This document shows positions 7,346 to 16,089 of a DNA stretch of 51,098 bases, piece by piece. The stretch is from positions 1-51,098 of the forward strand of contig NZ_LGUR01000238.1 in NCBI RefSeq assembly GCF_001270495.1. Direction: 5' to 3'. The notes below the pieces were generated by a model that had not been told where the DNA came from, made no database searches, and saw only the letters and a program-made list of their open reading frames with translations. Every line of letters begins with the position of its first letter. The first letter of the stretch is position 1. A program made the translations under genes and the position numbers. Source of the DNA: Streptomyces viridochromogenes. Its GTDB lineage: Bacteria > Actinomycetota > Actinomycetes > Streptomycetales > Streptomycetaceae.

Positions 7346-8428
7346 GTGGGCACAGCGGACGGTGACAGCACAGCGGTGAGCACGAGAAAACGCGCCGCCC
7401 GCCCCCGCCAGGGCGCCTCCATGGCCGACGTCGCGCGCCTGGCCGGTGTCTCCTCCCAGACGGTGTCGCGCGTCGCCAACGGCTTCCCGGGCGTGACCGA
7501 GGAGACCCGGCAGCAGGTCATGGCCGCGATGCGGGAGCTGGGCTACCGGCCCAACAGCGCCGCGCGGGCCCTCAAACGCGGCGAGTTCCGCACCCTCGGC
7601 GTGATCACCTTCTCCCTCTCCACCCACGGGAACATCCGCACCCTGGAGGCGATCGCGACCTCCGCCGCCCAGCACGGCTACGCCGTCACGCTGCTGCCTG
7701 TCGCCGTTCCCACCCAGGACGAGGTGAACGGCGCCTTCTCCCGGCTCGGGGAACTCGCCGTGGACGCGGTCATCGTCATCATGGAGATCCACCTCCTCGA
7801 CGCGGCGACGGTCTCGCTGCCGCCCGGCGTCCAGGTCGTGGTGGCCGACTCGGACGCCGGCGACCGCTACACCGTCGTCGACACCGACCAGGCGGGCGGC
7901 GCCCGCGACGCCGTACGGCATCTGCTGGACCTCGGCCATGCCACGGTGTGGCACCTGGCCGGCCCCGAGGGCTCCTTCGCCGCCCAGCGCCGGGCCAACG
8001 CGTGGCACGGCGCCCTCACGGAGGCGGGCGTGGCCCCACCGCCCCTGGTGCGCGGCGACTGGTCGGCGGAGTCGGGTTACCGCGCCGGTCTCCGGCTGGC
8101 CGAAGAGCGGGACTGTACGGCGGTGTTCGCGGCCAACGACCAGATGGCCCTGGGCCTGCTGCGCGCCCTCCACGAACGCGGCCGCAAGGTCCCCGACGAC
8201 GTCAGCGTCATCGGCTTCGACGACCTCCCCGAGTCCGCGTCCTTCCTCCCCCCGCTCACCACCATCCACCAGGACTTCGCCGAGGTGGGCCGCCTCTGCG
8301 TCGAGGGCGTCATCGACAAGATGCGACACGGCGACATCGCGCACGGCACGACGCTGGTGCCGACGCGGCTCGTACGGCGCGCGAGCACGAGTTCGCCGCG
8401 GCCTGTCCGCGAGGGGGCCCGGGGCTAG
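7346..8428 (+). CDS. LacI-family transcriptional regulator of the galactanase gene
   Basis: This is a 360-aa repressor. The LacI helix-turn-helix is clear (MADVARLAGVSSQTVSRVAN), with a hinge region (YRPNSAARALKRG) and a periplasmic-binding-like sugar-sensing domain ending with the family signature IGFDDLPESASFLPPLTT. The GTG at 7346 is chosen because GAGGGGACGAA precedes it; a second GTG at 7376 is possible. It should bind the palindrome at 7238-7253 and release it when a galactan-derived sugar binds. Its stop codon overlaps the convergent universal stress protein gene by 4 bases. Confidence 0.93.
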   Translation: MGTADGDSTAVSTRKRAARPRQGASMADVARLAGVSSQTVSRVANGFPGVTEETRQQVMAAMRELGYRPNSAARALKRGEFRTLGVITFSLSTHGNIRTLEAIATSAAQHGYAVTLLPVAVPTQDEVNGAFSRLGELAVDAVIVIMEIHLLDAATVSLPPGVQVVVADSDAGDRYTVVDTDQAGGARDAVRHLLDLGHATVWHLAGPEGSFAAQRRANAWHGALTEAGVAPPPLVRGDWSAESGYRAGLRLAEERDCTAVFAANDQMALGLLRALHERGRKVPDDVSVIGFDDLPESASFLPPLTTIHQDFAEVGRLCVEGVIDKMRHGDIAHGTTLVPTRLVRRASTSSPRPVREGARG

Positions 8429-8907
8429 GGCCTGTCCGGCAGCGTCGTCAGGTCCGGGGCGGACTCCGGCCAGACCAGGAGCAGGGGGCAGGGGGCGTGG
8501 TCTACGACGAAGCGGCCGGGCGGGGCGAGGCTGGGCGGGCCGACGCGGGTGCGGTCGCCGTCGCGGGCCAGGACGAGCAGGTCGGCGCCGTCCGTCGCGG
8601 CGAGGACCTCGCGCTCGGCGCGGCCGGTGCGTTCGACGCGGGTGCAGGGGCGGCCGAGGCGGTCGGCGGCGGCCTGGAGGAGGGTCTCGGCGGAGGCGGC
8701 GGCGAGCTGTTCGACGCGGGTGCCGGGATCGCGTTCCGGATGGCCGCGGCCGAGGAGGCCGGCGAACGCACCGTGAGCGGCGTCCGCGATGTCCTGCCCG
8801 GTGATGTGCAGCAGGACGATCTCGGCGTCCTCCGGCGCATGCCGCCGCGCGGCGTCCACGCAGGCGGGCCAGGTGCCCTCGACGATCCAGACGACGACCA
8901 CCGCCAT
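8425..8907 (-). CDS. Universal stress protein (UspA-like)
   Basis: This 160-aa cytoplasmic protein has the UspA alpha/beta fold: an N-terminal strand (AVVVVWIVEGT), a middle helix rich in Ala, then ADLLVLARDGDRTRVGPPSLAPPGRFVVDHAPCPLLLVWP. That last part matches the USP tail (DLLVVGSRG...G.S....H..CPVLVV), but the G-2X-G-9X-G(S/T) nucleotide loop is altered, so ATP binding is doubtful. It starts 29 bases after the stop of the ArsB-like permease on the same strand and is probably co-transcribed with it. Confidence 0.8.
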   Translation of the reverse strand: MAVVVVWIVEGTWPACVDAARRHAPEDAEIVLLHITGQDIADAAHGAFAGLLGRGHPERDPGTRVEQLAAASAETLLQAAADRLGRPCTRVERTGRAEREVLAATDGADLLVLARDGDRTRVGPPSLAPPGRFVVDHAPCPLLLVWPESAPDLTTLPDRP

Positions 8908-8936
8908 GCGACCAGCCTCCTCGGGTCAGGCTCGGG

Positions 8937-10163
8937 TCAAGCTCCGATCACGACCAGTGACGCCCACAGTGCCAGCACCGAGGCGCACAGGCTCGCCGGT
9001 ACGGCGTACAGGCCGAGCCGGGTGAACTCGCCCAGCTGCACCTCCGCGTCGTGGGCGTGCACGATACGCCGCCACAGCAGAGTGGCCAGGGAGCCGGCGT
9101 AGGTGAGGTTGGGGCCGATGTTCACCCCGAGCAGCACGGCGAGGACGGCGCCGGGGCCGGATGTGGCGGCCAGTGGGAGCAGGACCAGGACCGCGGGCAG
9201 GTTGTTGATCACGTTGGCCAGTACGGCGGCCAGCGCGGCGATCCCGAGCAGGGCGAGCAGCCCGGTGCCGTCGGGGAGCAGGTGGCCCAGGGCGGTGTCG
9301 AGCCCGTTGTCGACGACCGCGCGGACCACGATCCCCAGGGCCAGGACGAACGCCAGGAACGGCACCGAGACCGAACGCAGCAATGCCTTCGGCGTCGTAC
9401 GGCGGCGCAGCAGGGACCGTACGGCGAGGACCACCGCGCCCGCCAGGGCCGCCCAGGCCGGATCGACACCGAGGGCCGAGGTCAGCACGAACCCGGCCAG
9501 TGTGCACGCGACGGTCACCAGGGCGAACAGCGGCAGTTCGGGGGCGTCGCCGGTGGGCGGGGCCTGCGCCCCGGCGTCCAGGTCGGTGGCGAAGAAACGC
9601 CGGAAGACCACGTACTCCACGGCGATCGCGGCCACCCACGGCAGCGCCATCAGCGCGGCGAACCGGGTGAAGCTCAGCCCGCTGGCCGCGAACGCCAGCA
9701 AGTTGGTCAGGTTGGACACCGGCAGCAGCAGGGAGGCCGTGTTCGACAGGTGGGTGCAGGCGTAGACGTGCGGTTTGGGGCGGGCGCCGAGCCGGGCGGC
9801 GGTGGCGAACACCACGGGGGTGAGCAGCACGACCGTGGCATCCAGGCTCAGTACGGCCGTGATCGCCGACGCGGCCAGGAACACCTGCGCCAGCAGCCGG
9901 CGCGGCCGGCCCGCCGCCGTACGCGCCATCCAGGCCCCGCAGGCCTGGAACAGCCCCTCGTCGTCGCAGAGTTGGGCGAGGACCAGTACGGCCGCGAGGA
10001 AGCCGATCACCGGTCCGAGCTGTTCGGCCTCGTCCAGTGCGTGGCCCGGGGAGATCGCCCCGGTGGCCACCACCAGCACCGCGGCCGGTACGGCGACCAC
10101 GGCCTCCGGCCAGTTGAAGGGACGGACGACGGCACAGACCAGCACGAGGACGAGCATGGCCAC
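8937..10163 (-). CDS. ArsB/SLC13-type anion permease
   Basis: This is a roughly 408-aa, 10-12 helix inner-membrane transporter of the ion transporter superfamily (ArsB, CitMHS, SLC13). Diagnostic stretches are NVINNLPAVLVLLPL and GVNIGPNLTYAGSLATLLW near the C-terminus, and a duplicated SLDATVVLLTPV earlier. Likely substrates are arsenite, a dicarboxylate or another anion. No arsR or arsC is nearby, so arsenite is not favoured by context. The start is uncertain: the GTG at 10163 has GGAG eight bases upstream, while homology-like sequence begins about ten residues earlier at a CTG. It is followed closely by the universal stress gene and preceded by the histidine kinase gene. Confidence 0.82.
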   Translation of the reverse strand: MAMLVLVLVCAVVRPFNWPEAVVAVPAAVLVVATGAISPGHALDEAEQLGPVIGFLAAVLVLAQLCDDEGLFQACGAWMARTAAGRPRRLLAQVFLAASAITAVLSLDATVVLLTPVVFATAARLGARPKPHVYACTHLSNTASLLLPVSNLTNLLAFAASGLSFTRFAALMALPWVAAIAVEYVVFRRFFATDLDAGAQAPPTGDAPELPLFALVTVACTLAGFVLTSALGVDPAWAALAGAVVLAVRSLLRRRTTPKALLRSVSVPFLAFVLALGIVVRAVVDNGLDTALGHLLPDGTGLLALLGIAALAAVLANVINNLPAVLVLLPLAATSGPGAVLAVLLGVNIGPNLTYAGSLATLLWRRIVHAHDAEVQLGEFTRLGLYAVPASLCASVLALWASLVVIGA

Positions 10164-10282
10164 GGACAGGGTCTCCGCGAGCGGGGTGTTCAGGGTCGGT
10201 CCTTCCGTGCGATGGCGGACGGGCCGCCGGGGGTCTCGCCGCACGGTACGCGGTCTGGGTAAGCAGATCGACGAGCAGGAGA

Positions 10283-11545
10283 TCAGTCTTCGGCGTCGTA
10301 CGGCTGGAGCGGGAGTGCGGTGGTGACCTCGAAGCCGCCCTCGGGACGGTGACCGGCGCACAGGTCGCCGCCGATGGAGCGGGCACGCTCGCGCATGCCC
10401 ATGACCCCGAAGCCCCGGCCCTGCGTGGCCTCCCCGGCCGCCGCGGCATCCACCGGGTCCACGGGGTCCACGGCATCCGCGGCCACCGGCCCGTCGTTGC
10501 TGACCGTGATCATCAGCCGCGACCCCGTGTACGCGAACCGGACGTGCGCGGCAGCGGTGGAGGCGTGCTTGGCGACGTTGGTGAGCGCCTCCTGGACGAT
10601 CCGGAAGGCGGTCAGATCGACGCCCGGGGACAAGTGCCGCGGCTCGCCTTCCGTGGTGAGCGTGACCTTGAGCCCGGCCGACGCGCACGCCGAGACCAGC
10701 TCGGGCAGACGGGCGAGCCCCGGCGACGGCTCCAGCGGCGCGGAGTCCGGGTCGCCGTTCTGCCGCAGCAGCCCCAGCGTGGCCTTCAGCTCGCGCAGCG
10801 CGGACGACGTGGTGCCGGTCAGGTCGGTGAGGATCGCCTTCGTCTGCTCCGGACTGGTCAGCGCGAGGTGCGCGGCGGTACCGGCCTGGGCGTTGGCGAG
10901 GGCCATGTGGTGGGCGACGACGTCGTGCAGCTCACGGGCGATCCGCATGCGTTCCTCGGTGACACGCAGCCGGGCCTCCTCCTCCCGGGTGCGCTCGGCG
11001 TGTTCGGCGCGGGCCTGCACCGCCGCCAGGTAGGCGCGGCGCAGCCGGGTCATGGTCCCGGCGGCGAGGGGCAGCATCAGCCAGAACAACGGGCCGATCG
11101 TTCTGAGCAGCAGCGAGAGGTGGTCCATGGAGTCGGAGATCGCCGCCGCGACGATCACCGCCACCAAAGTGGTGATGCCGTAGACGCGGGTGGCCCTGCG
11201 GTCGGCGAGAACGGCCAGCCAGTAGAGCGCCGCCATGACGGGTGCCAGCAGCAGCGGAGTGAGCAGGTACCCGAGCGCGACCACGGTCACGCCGCAGGCC
11301 GCGGACACGACGAGGGCGGTGCGCGGGTGGGTGCGGTGCTTCAGCAGGGCGAGGCAGGACACGCCGAGCAGCACGACCGCGGCCTTGTCCCGGTCCGGCG
11401 GGTCGGCGCCGGGCAGGGTGAGCATGCTGCCGAGGACACCGCAGCCCATCAGCGACATGACCAGCACCACGTCGATGGCGAGGGGGTGGCGCTCCGAGAA
11501 CCCCTCGATGCGGTCCGCGTAGCGTCGCTCCGGGCTGGTGGTCAT
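10283..11545 (-). CDS. Orphan sensor histidine kinase (HisKA_3 / NarL-type)
   Basis: This 420-aa membrane kinase begins with about five hydrophobic helices (residues about 20-170), then a coiled linker and a HisKA_3 dimerisation domain with the phospho-acceptor His in RELHDVVAHHM. The ATPase domain shows the N box (QEALTNVAKHA) and the G box (GRGFGVMGMRERA). A degenerate VDPVDPVDAAA repeat sits inside the ATPase domain. Such kinases normally pair with an adjacent LuxR-type response regulator, but none is present: the next gene is a permease and the previous one an MMPL exporter. The ATG at 11545 has GGAG upstream. Confidence 0.9.
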   Translation of the reverse strand: MTTSPERRYADRIEGFSERHPLAIDVVLVMSLMGCGVLGSMLTLPGADPPDRDKAAVVLLGVSCLALLKHRTHPRTALVVSAACGVTVVALGYLLTPLLLAPVMAALYWLAVLADRRATRVYGITTLVAVIVAAAISDSMDHLSLLLRTIGPLFWLMLPLAAGTMTRLRRAYLAAVQARAEHAERTREEEARLRVTEERMRIARELHDVVAHHMALANAQAGTAAHLALTSPEQTKAILTDLTGTTSSALRELKATLGLLRQNGDPDSAPLEPSPGLARLPELVSACASAGLKVTLTTEGEPRHLSPGVDLTAFRIVQEALTNVAKHASTAAAHVRFAYTGSRLMITVSNDGPVAADAVDPVDPVDAAAAGEATQGRGFGVMGMRERARSIGGDLCAGHRPEGGFEVTTALPLQPYDAED

Positions 11546-11657
11546 CGTGCTCTCCGGTCGGTGGGCTCGGTCCATGGTGGACGCATGCGGGGACGAACGG
11601 CCGACGGAACCGCCCGTGTCCTTCGTCACGAGCGGCCCCGGTGGGGGTGGGGCAGGA

Positions 11658-13922
11658 TCAGGTACGAGCGACGTCCAGGTCGGCAGCCGCGGCCGGACCC
11701 GTCGACGCTTCCGCCTCCGTCTTCGTCTCCGCGTCCGCGTCCATCTCCGTCTCCGTCTCCGTCTCCGGCCCTCGGCTGAGCGCCTCCCCCTCCACGTCCA
11801 CGCGGGGCAGGATCCGGTCCAGCCACTTCGGCAGCCACCAGGCCCTGCCGCCGAGGAGGGCGAGTACGGCCGGCACGATCGCCATCCGTACGACGAAGGC
11901 GTCGAGGAGTACGGCCGTCGCGAGCCCGAACCCGATCATCTTGATCATGGAGTCGCTCTCCCCGATGAACCCGGCGAAGACCGCGATCATGATCAGCGCG
12001 GCGGCCACGACCACGCGGGCGCTGTGCCGGAAGCCGGACATGACCGCCTGGTGGGCCGACTCTCCGTGGACGTACGCCTCCCGCATCCGCGAGACGAGGA
12101 AGACCTCGTAGTCCATGGCGAGCCCGAAGACGATGCCCACCAGGAAGATCGGCATCAGGCTCATGATCGGCCCGGTCTGCTCCACGCCCAGCAGTTCGGC
12201 GCCGTGCCCCTGCTGGAACACCACGACCACGGCGCCGAGGGCCGCCAGCACCGACAGCAGGAAGCCGAGGGCCGCCTTCAGCGGGACGAGCAGCGACCGG
12301 AAGACGACCAGCAGCAGCACGATCGCCAGCCCGACCACCACTACCAGATACGGCACCAGCGCGGCCTGCACCTTGTCGGCGATGTCGATGTTCATCGCGG
12401 TGGTGCCGGTGACCTCGAAGGTCGCCCCGGTCTCGGCCTCGACCCCGTCGCGTTCGCCCCGGATGGTGGTGACCAGGTCCTTGGTCTTCTCGTCGGTAGG
12501 CGCGGTGGACGGCACGACCGAGAAGACGGCGGTGTCACCGGCGTCGTTGAAGCGGGCCGGAGAGACGGACACGACGCCCTTCGTGCCGGCGATCTCGTCG
12601 GAGATGGCGCTGACGGCGCCCTTGGCGTCCTCGTCGCCCTTGGCGTCCACGACGACGGTCAACGGCCCGTTGAAGCCCGGCCCGAAGGCGTCGGCGAGCG
12701 CGTCGTAGGCCCGCCGCTCGCTGGTGGAGGTCGACTTGGCCTCGTCGCCGGGCATGCCCAGCTGAAGGTCGGTCATCGGCAGGGCGAGCGCCCCGAGTCC
12801 GACGACACCGAGCAGCAGTACGGGCAGGGGACGCCGCAGCACGAACCGCGCCCAGCGGGTACCGCCGTTGTCGTGTCGGTCTTCTCCCGTACGGCCGCTC
12901 TTGCGGGCCTGCCTCGGGAGTACGGCGTTCGGCCAGAAGCCGAGGAACGCGGGGACGAACGTCAGCGCGATGAGCACGGCGACGACGACCGCGCCCGCCG
13001 CGGCCAGCCCCATCTTGGTGAGCATCGGGATGCCGACGACCGCGAGCCCGGCCAGCGCGATGACGACGGTGAGCCCGGCGAAGACGACCGCGGAGCCGGC
13101 CGTACCGACCGCGAGTCCGGTCGCCTCCTGCGGCGTACGGCCCTTGGCGCGCTCCTCCCGGTACCGCGAGACGACGAAGAGGGCGTAGTCGATGCCGACC
13201 GCGAGGCCCAGCATCATGGCGAGGGTGCCGGTCGTGGTGGACAGCCCGAGTGCGTCGGACAGCGCCAGGATGGTCGCCATGCTGACGCCGATGCCGATGA
13301 CGGCGGTCAGCAGCGGCAGCCCGGCGGCGGCGAGGGACCCGAAGGTGACGAGGAGTACGACGGCGGCTATCGCGACGCCGATGACCTCGGCCATCCCGCC
13401 CGGACCGCCACCGTCGCCCATGGCGCTCCCGCTGGCCTCGACGGTCAGCCCGGAGTCCCGGGCCTGCGCGAGGGTGTCCTCCAGGTGCGTCTTGCTGGCG
13501 TCGGTGAGTTCGCCGGCGCCGACCTTGTAGGTGACGGTCGAGTAGGCGGTCGTACCGTCCTTGCTGACCGCCCGCGCCTGGAACGGGTCCGCGGCGCCGG
13601 CGACCTGCGACCCGTCGCCCAGCTCGGCCACGGCCGCCTCGACGGCCTTCTTGTTCTCGGTGGCGGTCACCTTCTCGCCGCCCGGCGCGACGAACACGAC
13701 CCGCGCGGTGGCGCCGTCGGCCGTGGCGCCCGGGAAGCGCTGCTCCATCAGGTCGAACGCCTTCTGCGACTCGATGCCCGGCATCGAGAACTCTTCGTCG
13801 ACCGCGCCCGGGGCCTTCAGCGCGCCCAATCCGACGGCGGCCAGGACGGCCGCCCAGACCAGGGCGACGTACCAGCGCCGCCGGAAGGCCAGACGGCCCA
13901 CTCGATACAGGAAAGTAGCCAC
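11658..13922 (-). CDS. MMPL-family RND exporter
   Basis: This is a 754-aa inner-membrane exporter. Two MMPL repeats each have a large extracellular loop and a helix bundle. The proton-relay-like motifs GIDYALFVVSRYREE (first half) and AMDYEVFLVSRMREA (second half) are intact. It should export a lipid or small hydrophobic molecule. The acidic, Thr/Glu-rich C-terminal tail (TETETEMDADAETKTEAE) is low-complexity and encoded by hexamer-like repeats. The GTG at 13922 (VATFLYRVGRLAFRRRW) is preferred because MMPL proteins usually begin so and GGAG precedes it; an ATG six codons upstream is the alternative. The histidine kinase gene follows 112 bases later on the same strand. Confidence 0.92.
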   Translation of the reverse strand: MATFLYRVGRLAFRRRWYVALVWAAVLAAVGLGALKAPGAVDEEFSMPGIESQKAFDLMEQRFPGATADGATARVVFVAPGGEKVTATENKKAVEAAVAELGDGSQVAGAADPFQARAVSKDGTTAYSTVTYKVGAGELTDASKTHLEDTLAQARDSGLTVEASGSAMGDGGGPGGMAEVIGVAIAAVVLLVTFGSLAAAGLPLLTAVIGIGVSMATILALSDALGLSTTTGTLAMMLGLAVGIDYALFVVSRYREERAKGRTPQEATGLAVGTAGSAVVFAGLTVVIALAGLAVVGIPMLTKMGLAAAGAVVVAVLIALTFVPAFLGFWPNAVLPRQARKSGRTGEDRHDNGGTRWARFVLRRPLPVLLLGVVGLGALALPMTDLQLGMPGDEAKSTSTSERRAYDALADAFGPGFNGPLTVVVDAKGDEDAKGAVSAISDEIAGTKGVVSVSPARFNDAGDTAVFSVVPSTAPTDEKTKDLVTTIRGERDGVEAETGATFEVTGTTAMNIDIADKVQAALVPYLVVVVGLAIVLLLVVFRSLLVPLKAALGFLLSVLAALGAVVVVFQQGHGAELLGVEQTGPIMSLMPIFLVGIVFGLAMDYEVFLVSRMREAYVHGESAHQAVMSGFRHSARVVVAAALIMIAVFAGFIGESDSMIKMIGFGLATAVLLDAFVVRMAIVPAVLALLGGRAWWLPKWLDRILPRVDVEGEALSRGPETETETEMDADAETKTEAEASTGPAAAADLDVART

Positions 13923-14057
13923 GGCAGGGGGTCTCCACATCTGGGACTCGAACGTCTGCCCAGACTCTCGGGAGCGGGGGTGCCGTGTCGTCGTGCGGCT
14001 GCCGACAATCGCCGGTACTGAGAACGCAGTACGGGCGGGGCGCCAGGTCCGCCCAAG

Positions 14058-14109
14058 GGACCAGGCCCGGCGAGCGTCGGTCGTACGACGCTCGCTCGGT
14101 GCCTGGTCC
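14058..14109 (-). terminator. Strong hairpin terminator
   Basis: GGACCAGGC (14058-14066) pairs with GCCTGGTCC (14101-14109), and CGAGCGTCG (14071-14079) with CGACGCTCG (14086-14094). It lies just after the stop of the minus-strand secreted-protein gene and before the MMPL gene. Confidence 0.75.
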
Positions 14110-14139
14110 GCTGCCCGCCGGTCGCGGCTCGGGCGAGGC

Positions 14140-14655
14140 TCAGCCGTAGAGGGCCACCCTCGGGTGCACGGTGCCCTCCGCCTCGGTGGTGAGGACGGTG
14201 ATCCGGTAGACCTCCGTCAGGGTGTCCCCCGCGTGCAGCGTGCGCTGGGCGGCGGTGAGGTCGGTGAACAGGGTGCCGGTCTGGCTGCCGAGTTCCACGG
14301 CCTCCCAGCAGCCGGTCGCGGTACGCCGCTCGACCCGCACGTCGGCCGGCTTCAGGAAGGGCCCGCCGTCCGGCGACTCCACGAGGAGCTGCGGGGCGAC
14401 CGTCCGATCCGCCGACGAGTCGTTGCGGTAGGTGACGGTGACCTCGTGACTCACGTCGTCCGCGACGAGGGCGCTGGTGGACAGGTCGACGAACTCGGTG
14501 GGTATGGCAGGCGTCTGTCCGGGCAGGGCCGTGGACGTCGCGGTGCTGGACTGCGGCGTGGCCGCCACGGCCGGTCCTGCCGTGGCGACGCCGCCCAGGA
14601 GCGCCGCCATGAGGACCAGGGCGGCGACCCTGGGACGGCTGATCTTCAACGACAC
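14140..14655 (-). CDS. Secreted protein of unknown function
   Basis: This 171-aa exported protein has a signal peptide (KISRPR, hydrophobic core, cleavage near AVA-A). The mature part opens with a Ser/Thr-rich linker and then has an immunoglobulin-like beta pattern (HEVTVTYRNDSSADRTVAPQLLVE), which suggests a beta-sandwich. The GTG at 14655 follows AAGGA nine bases upstream. It stands alone between its hairpin terminator and the VWA operon. I do not recognise a named family. Confidence 0.75.
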   Translation of the reverse strand: MSLKISRPRVAALVLMAALLGGVATAGPAVAATPQSSTATSTALPGQTPAIPTEFVDLSTSALVADDVSHEVTVTYRNDSSADRTVAPQLLVESPDGGPFLKPADVRVERRTATGCWEAVELGSQTGTLFTDLTAAQRTLHAGDTLTEVYRITVLTTEAEGTVHPRVALYG

Positions 14656-14784
14656 GTTGGCTGATCCTTCGGATTCGCTCGGGTAACTGGTGTTCCCCCC
14701 GTCCATGACTGCCGCCAGGGACGTGACCAAGGTACCCAAGCGCTTTCTAGAGGGGTTCGCCGAGGCGGGTTGGCGGGTTGGGGG

Positions 14785-16089
14785 CTACCCGATGTCAACC
14801 ACCCGCGCCCACGCGGGCGGTGAGTCCGGCACGTACTCGGGATCGTCCTCGTCGTACCGCCGGTACCCGTGCTGCCGGGGAAACAGCCCGACCACCGTCC
14901 GGCACGGTGGTCGTTCGCTCGGCCACGGGGTCTGACCGTCTGTCAGGGCCACGATGACATCGGGCCGGGGGCGTGCGCGCAGCGCTCTGGTGAAGCCCGC
15001 GCGCAGGTCCGTGCCCCCGCCTCCGACCAGCGGAATTCCCTCGGCGCGGCACACTCGGTGGACACCCGCGGCCGCCGCGTCGCACGGCACCACGCTGACC
15101 AGGTCGCGGCGCCCGCCCACCGCGCGGGAGATCGCGGCGACCTCCAGGAGCGCGCTGCCCAGCTCGGCGTCGCTCACCGATCCGGACGTGTCGATGACGA
15201 CGCTGACGCGGGGCGGCGTGCGCCGCAGGCTCGGCAGGACGGCGCCGGGGACCGAGGCGGAGCGGCGCGACGGGCGGCCGTAGGTGTAGTCCTCGCCGGC
15301 ACCGGGGCCACCGGCGGCCGACCGCACCGCCGCCCCCAGCAACTCCCGCCAGGGCTGCGGCGGATGGAACGCCTCCTCCGCCCACCGTTGCCACCCCTGC
15401 GAGGCGCTGCCCGGACGCCCGGTGATGCCCTGCGCGACCCGGAACCGGACCGCGTCCCGTTCCTGCGCGCTGAGGCCGTGCGCGCCGTCCGCCCCCAGGT
15501 CCCACTCCCGCTCCAGCCCGTCGGCGCCGCTGCCGCAGTCCAGCCAGGCCAGATCCTGCGTCCGCGGACCCAACCGGAACTGGCGCAGATAGTCCTCCAT
15601 GAGCTGGCCCTCGGGCAGCAGCAGGGTGGCCGGTTCGACGGCCCCCTCCGGCCGGGCCAGCCCGTCCCCGTACACGTCGTCGTTGATCTCGCAGTCCGCG
15701 GCGATGTTCATCCGCAGCCGTTCCCCCGGCCCGGTCAGCCCGCGCTCACGCGCCACCCGGTCGCCGCGCCCGTGATGATCCCGCAGCAGATGCGACACCT
15801 CGTGCACCCACACCCCGGCCAGCTCCTCCACCGGCGTCCGCTCCACGAACGCCGGTGACACATAGCAGCGCCAGTGCCGGTCGACGGCCATCGTCGGCAC
15901 CCGCCGCGACTCGACGACGTGCAGGGCGAACAGCGCGGTCGCCAGGTAGGGGCGTACCCGGGCGGCGTGCAGACGGGCGGAGAAGAGCTTGTCGCGGTTC
16001 AGGGGGCGGGGTGGGGATTGGGGCGGCAATTGGAGTGGGGATTGGAGTGAAGCCTGGACTGGAGCCTGGACTGGAGCCCGGGAGGTCAT
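14785..16089 (-). CDS. VWA-like protein with DUF2201-type metallopeptidase-like N-domain
   Basis: This 434-aa cytoplasmic protein starts with a Gln/Pro-rich repeat (PVQAPVQASLQSPLQ) from tandem 12-bp DNA repeats. It then has an N-domain with HEVSH (96-100), an HExxH-like metal motif, and a C-terminal von Willebrand A-like domain whose metal site is DTSGS (300-304) with a later GGGTDLRAGF loop and VALTDGQ. Its ATG overlaps the stop of the MoxR ATPase gene by four bases (ATGA), so the two are translationally coupled. MoxR-VWA pairs usually act as chaperones that load metals or remodel partner proteins; the client here is unknown. Confidence 0.88.
   Translation of the reverse strand: MTSRAPVQAPVQASLQSPLQLPPQSPPRPLNRDKLFSARLHAARVRPYLATALFALHVVESRRVPTMAVDRHWRCYVSPAFVERTPVEELAGVWVHEVSHLLRDHHGRGDRVARERGLTGPGERLRMNIAADCEINDDVYGDGLARPEGAVEPATLLLPEGQLMEDYLRQFRLGPRTQDLAWLDCGSGADGLEREWDLGADGAHGLSAQERDAVRFRVAQGITGRPGSASQGWQRWAEEAFHPPQPWRELLGAAVRSAAGGPGAGEDYTYGRPSRRSASVPGAVLPSLRRTPPRVSVVIDTSGSVSDAELGSALLEVAAISRAVGGRRDLVSVVPCDAAAAGVHRVCRAEGIPLVGGGGTDLRAGFTRALRARPRPDVIVALTDGQTPWPSERPPCRTVVGLFPRQHGYRRYDEDDPEYVPDSPPAWARVVDIG

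Noticed and set aside
8937..10193. CTG at 10191-10193 as start of the ArsB-like permease
   Set aside because: It has GGAAGG seven bases upstream, but CTG starts are very rare; a GTG at 10163 with GGAG is simpler. Kept as an alternative only.
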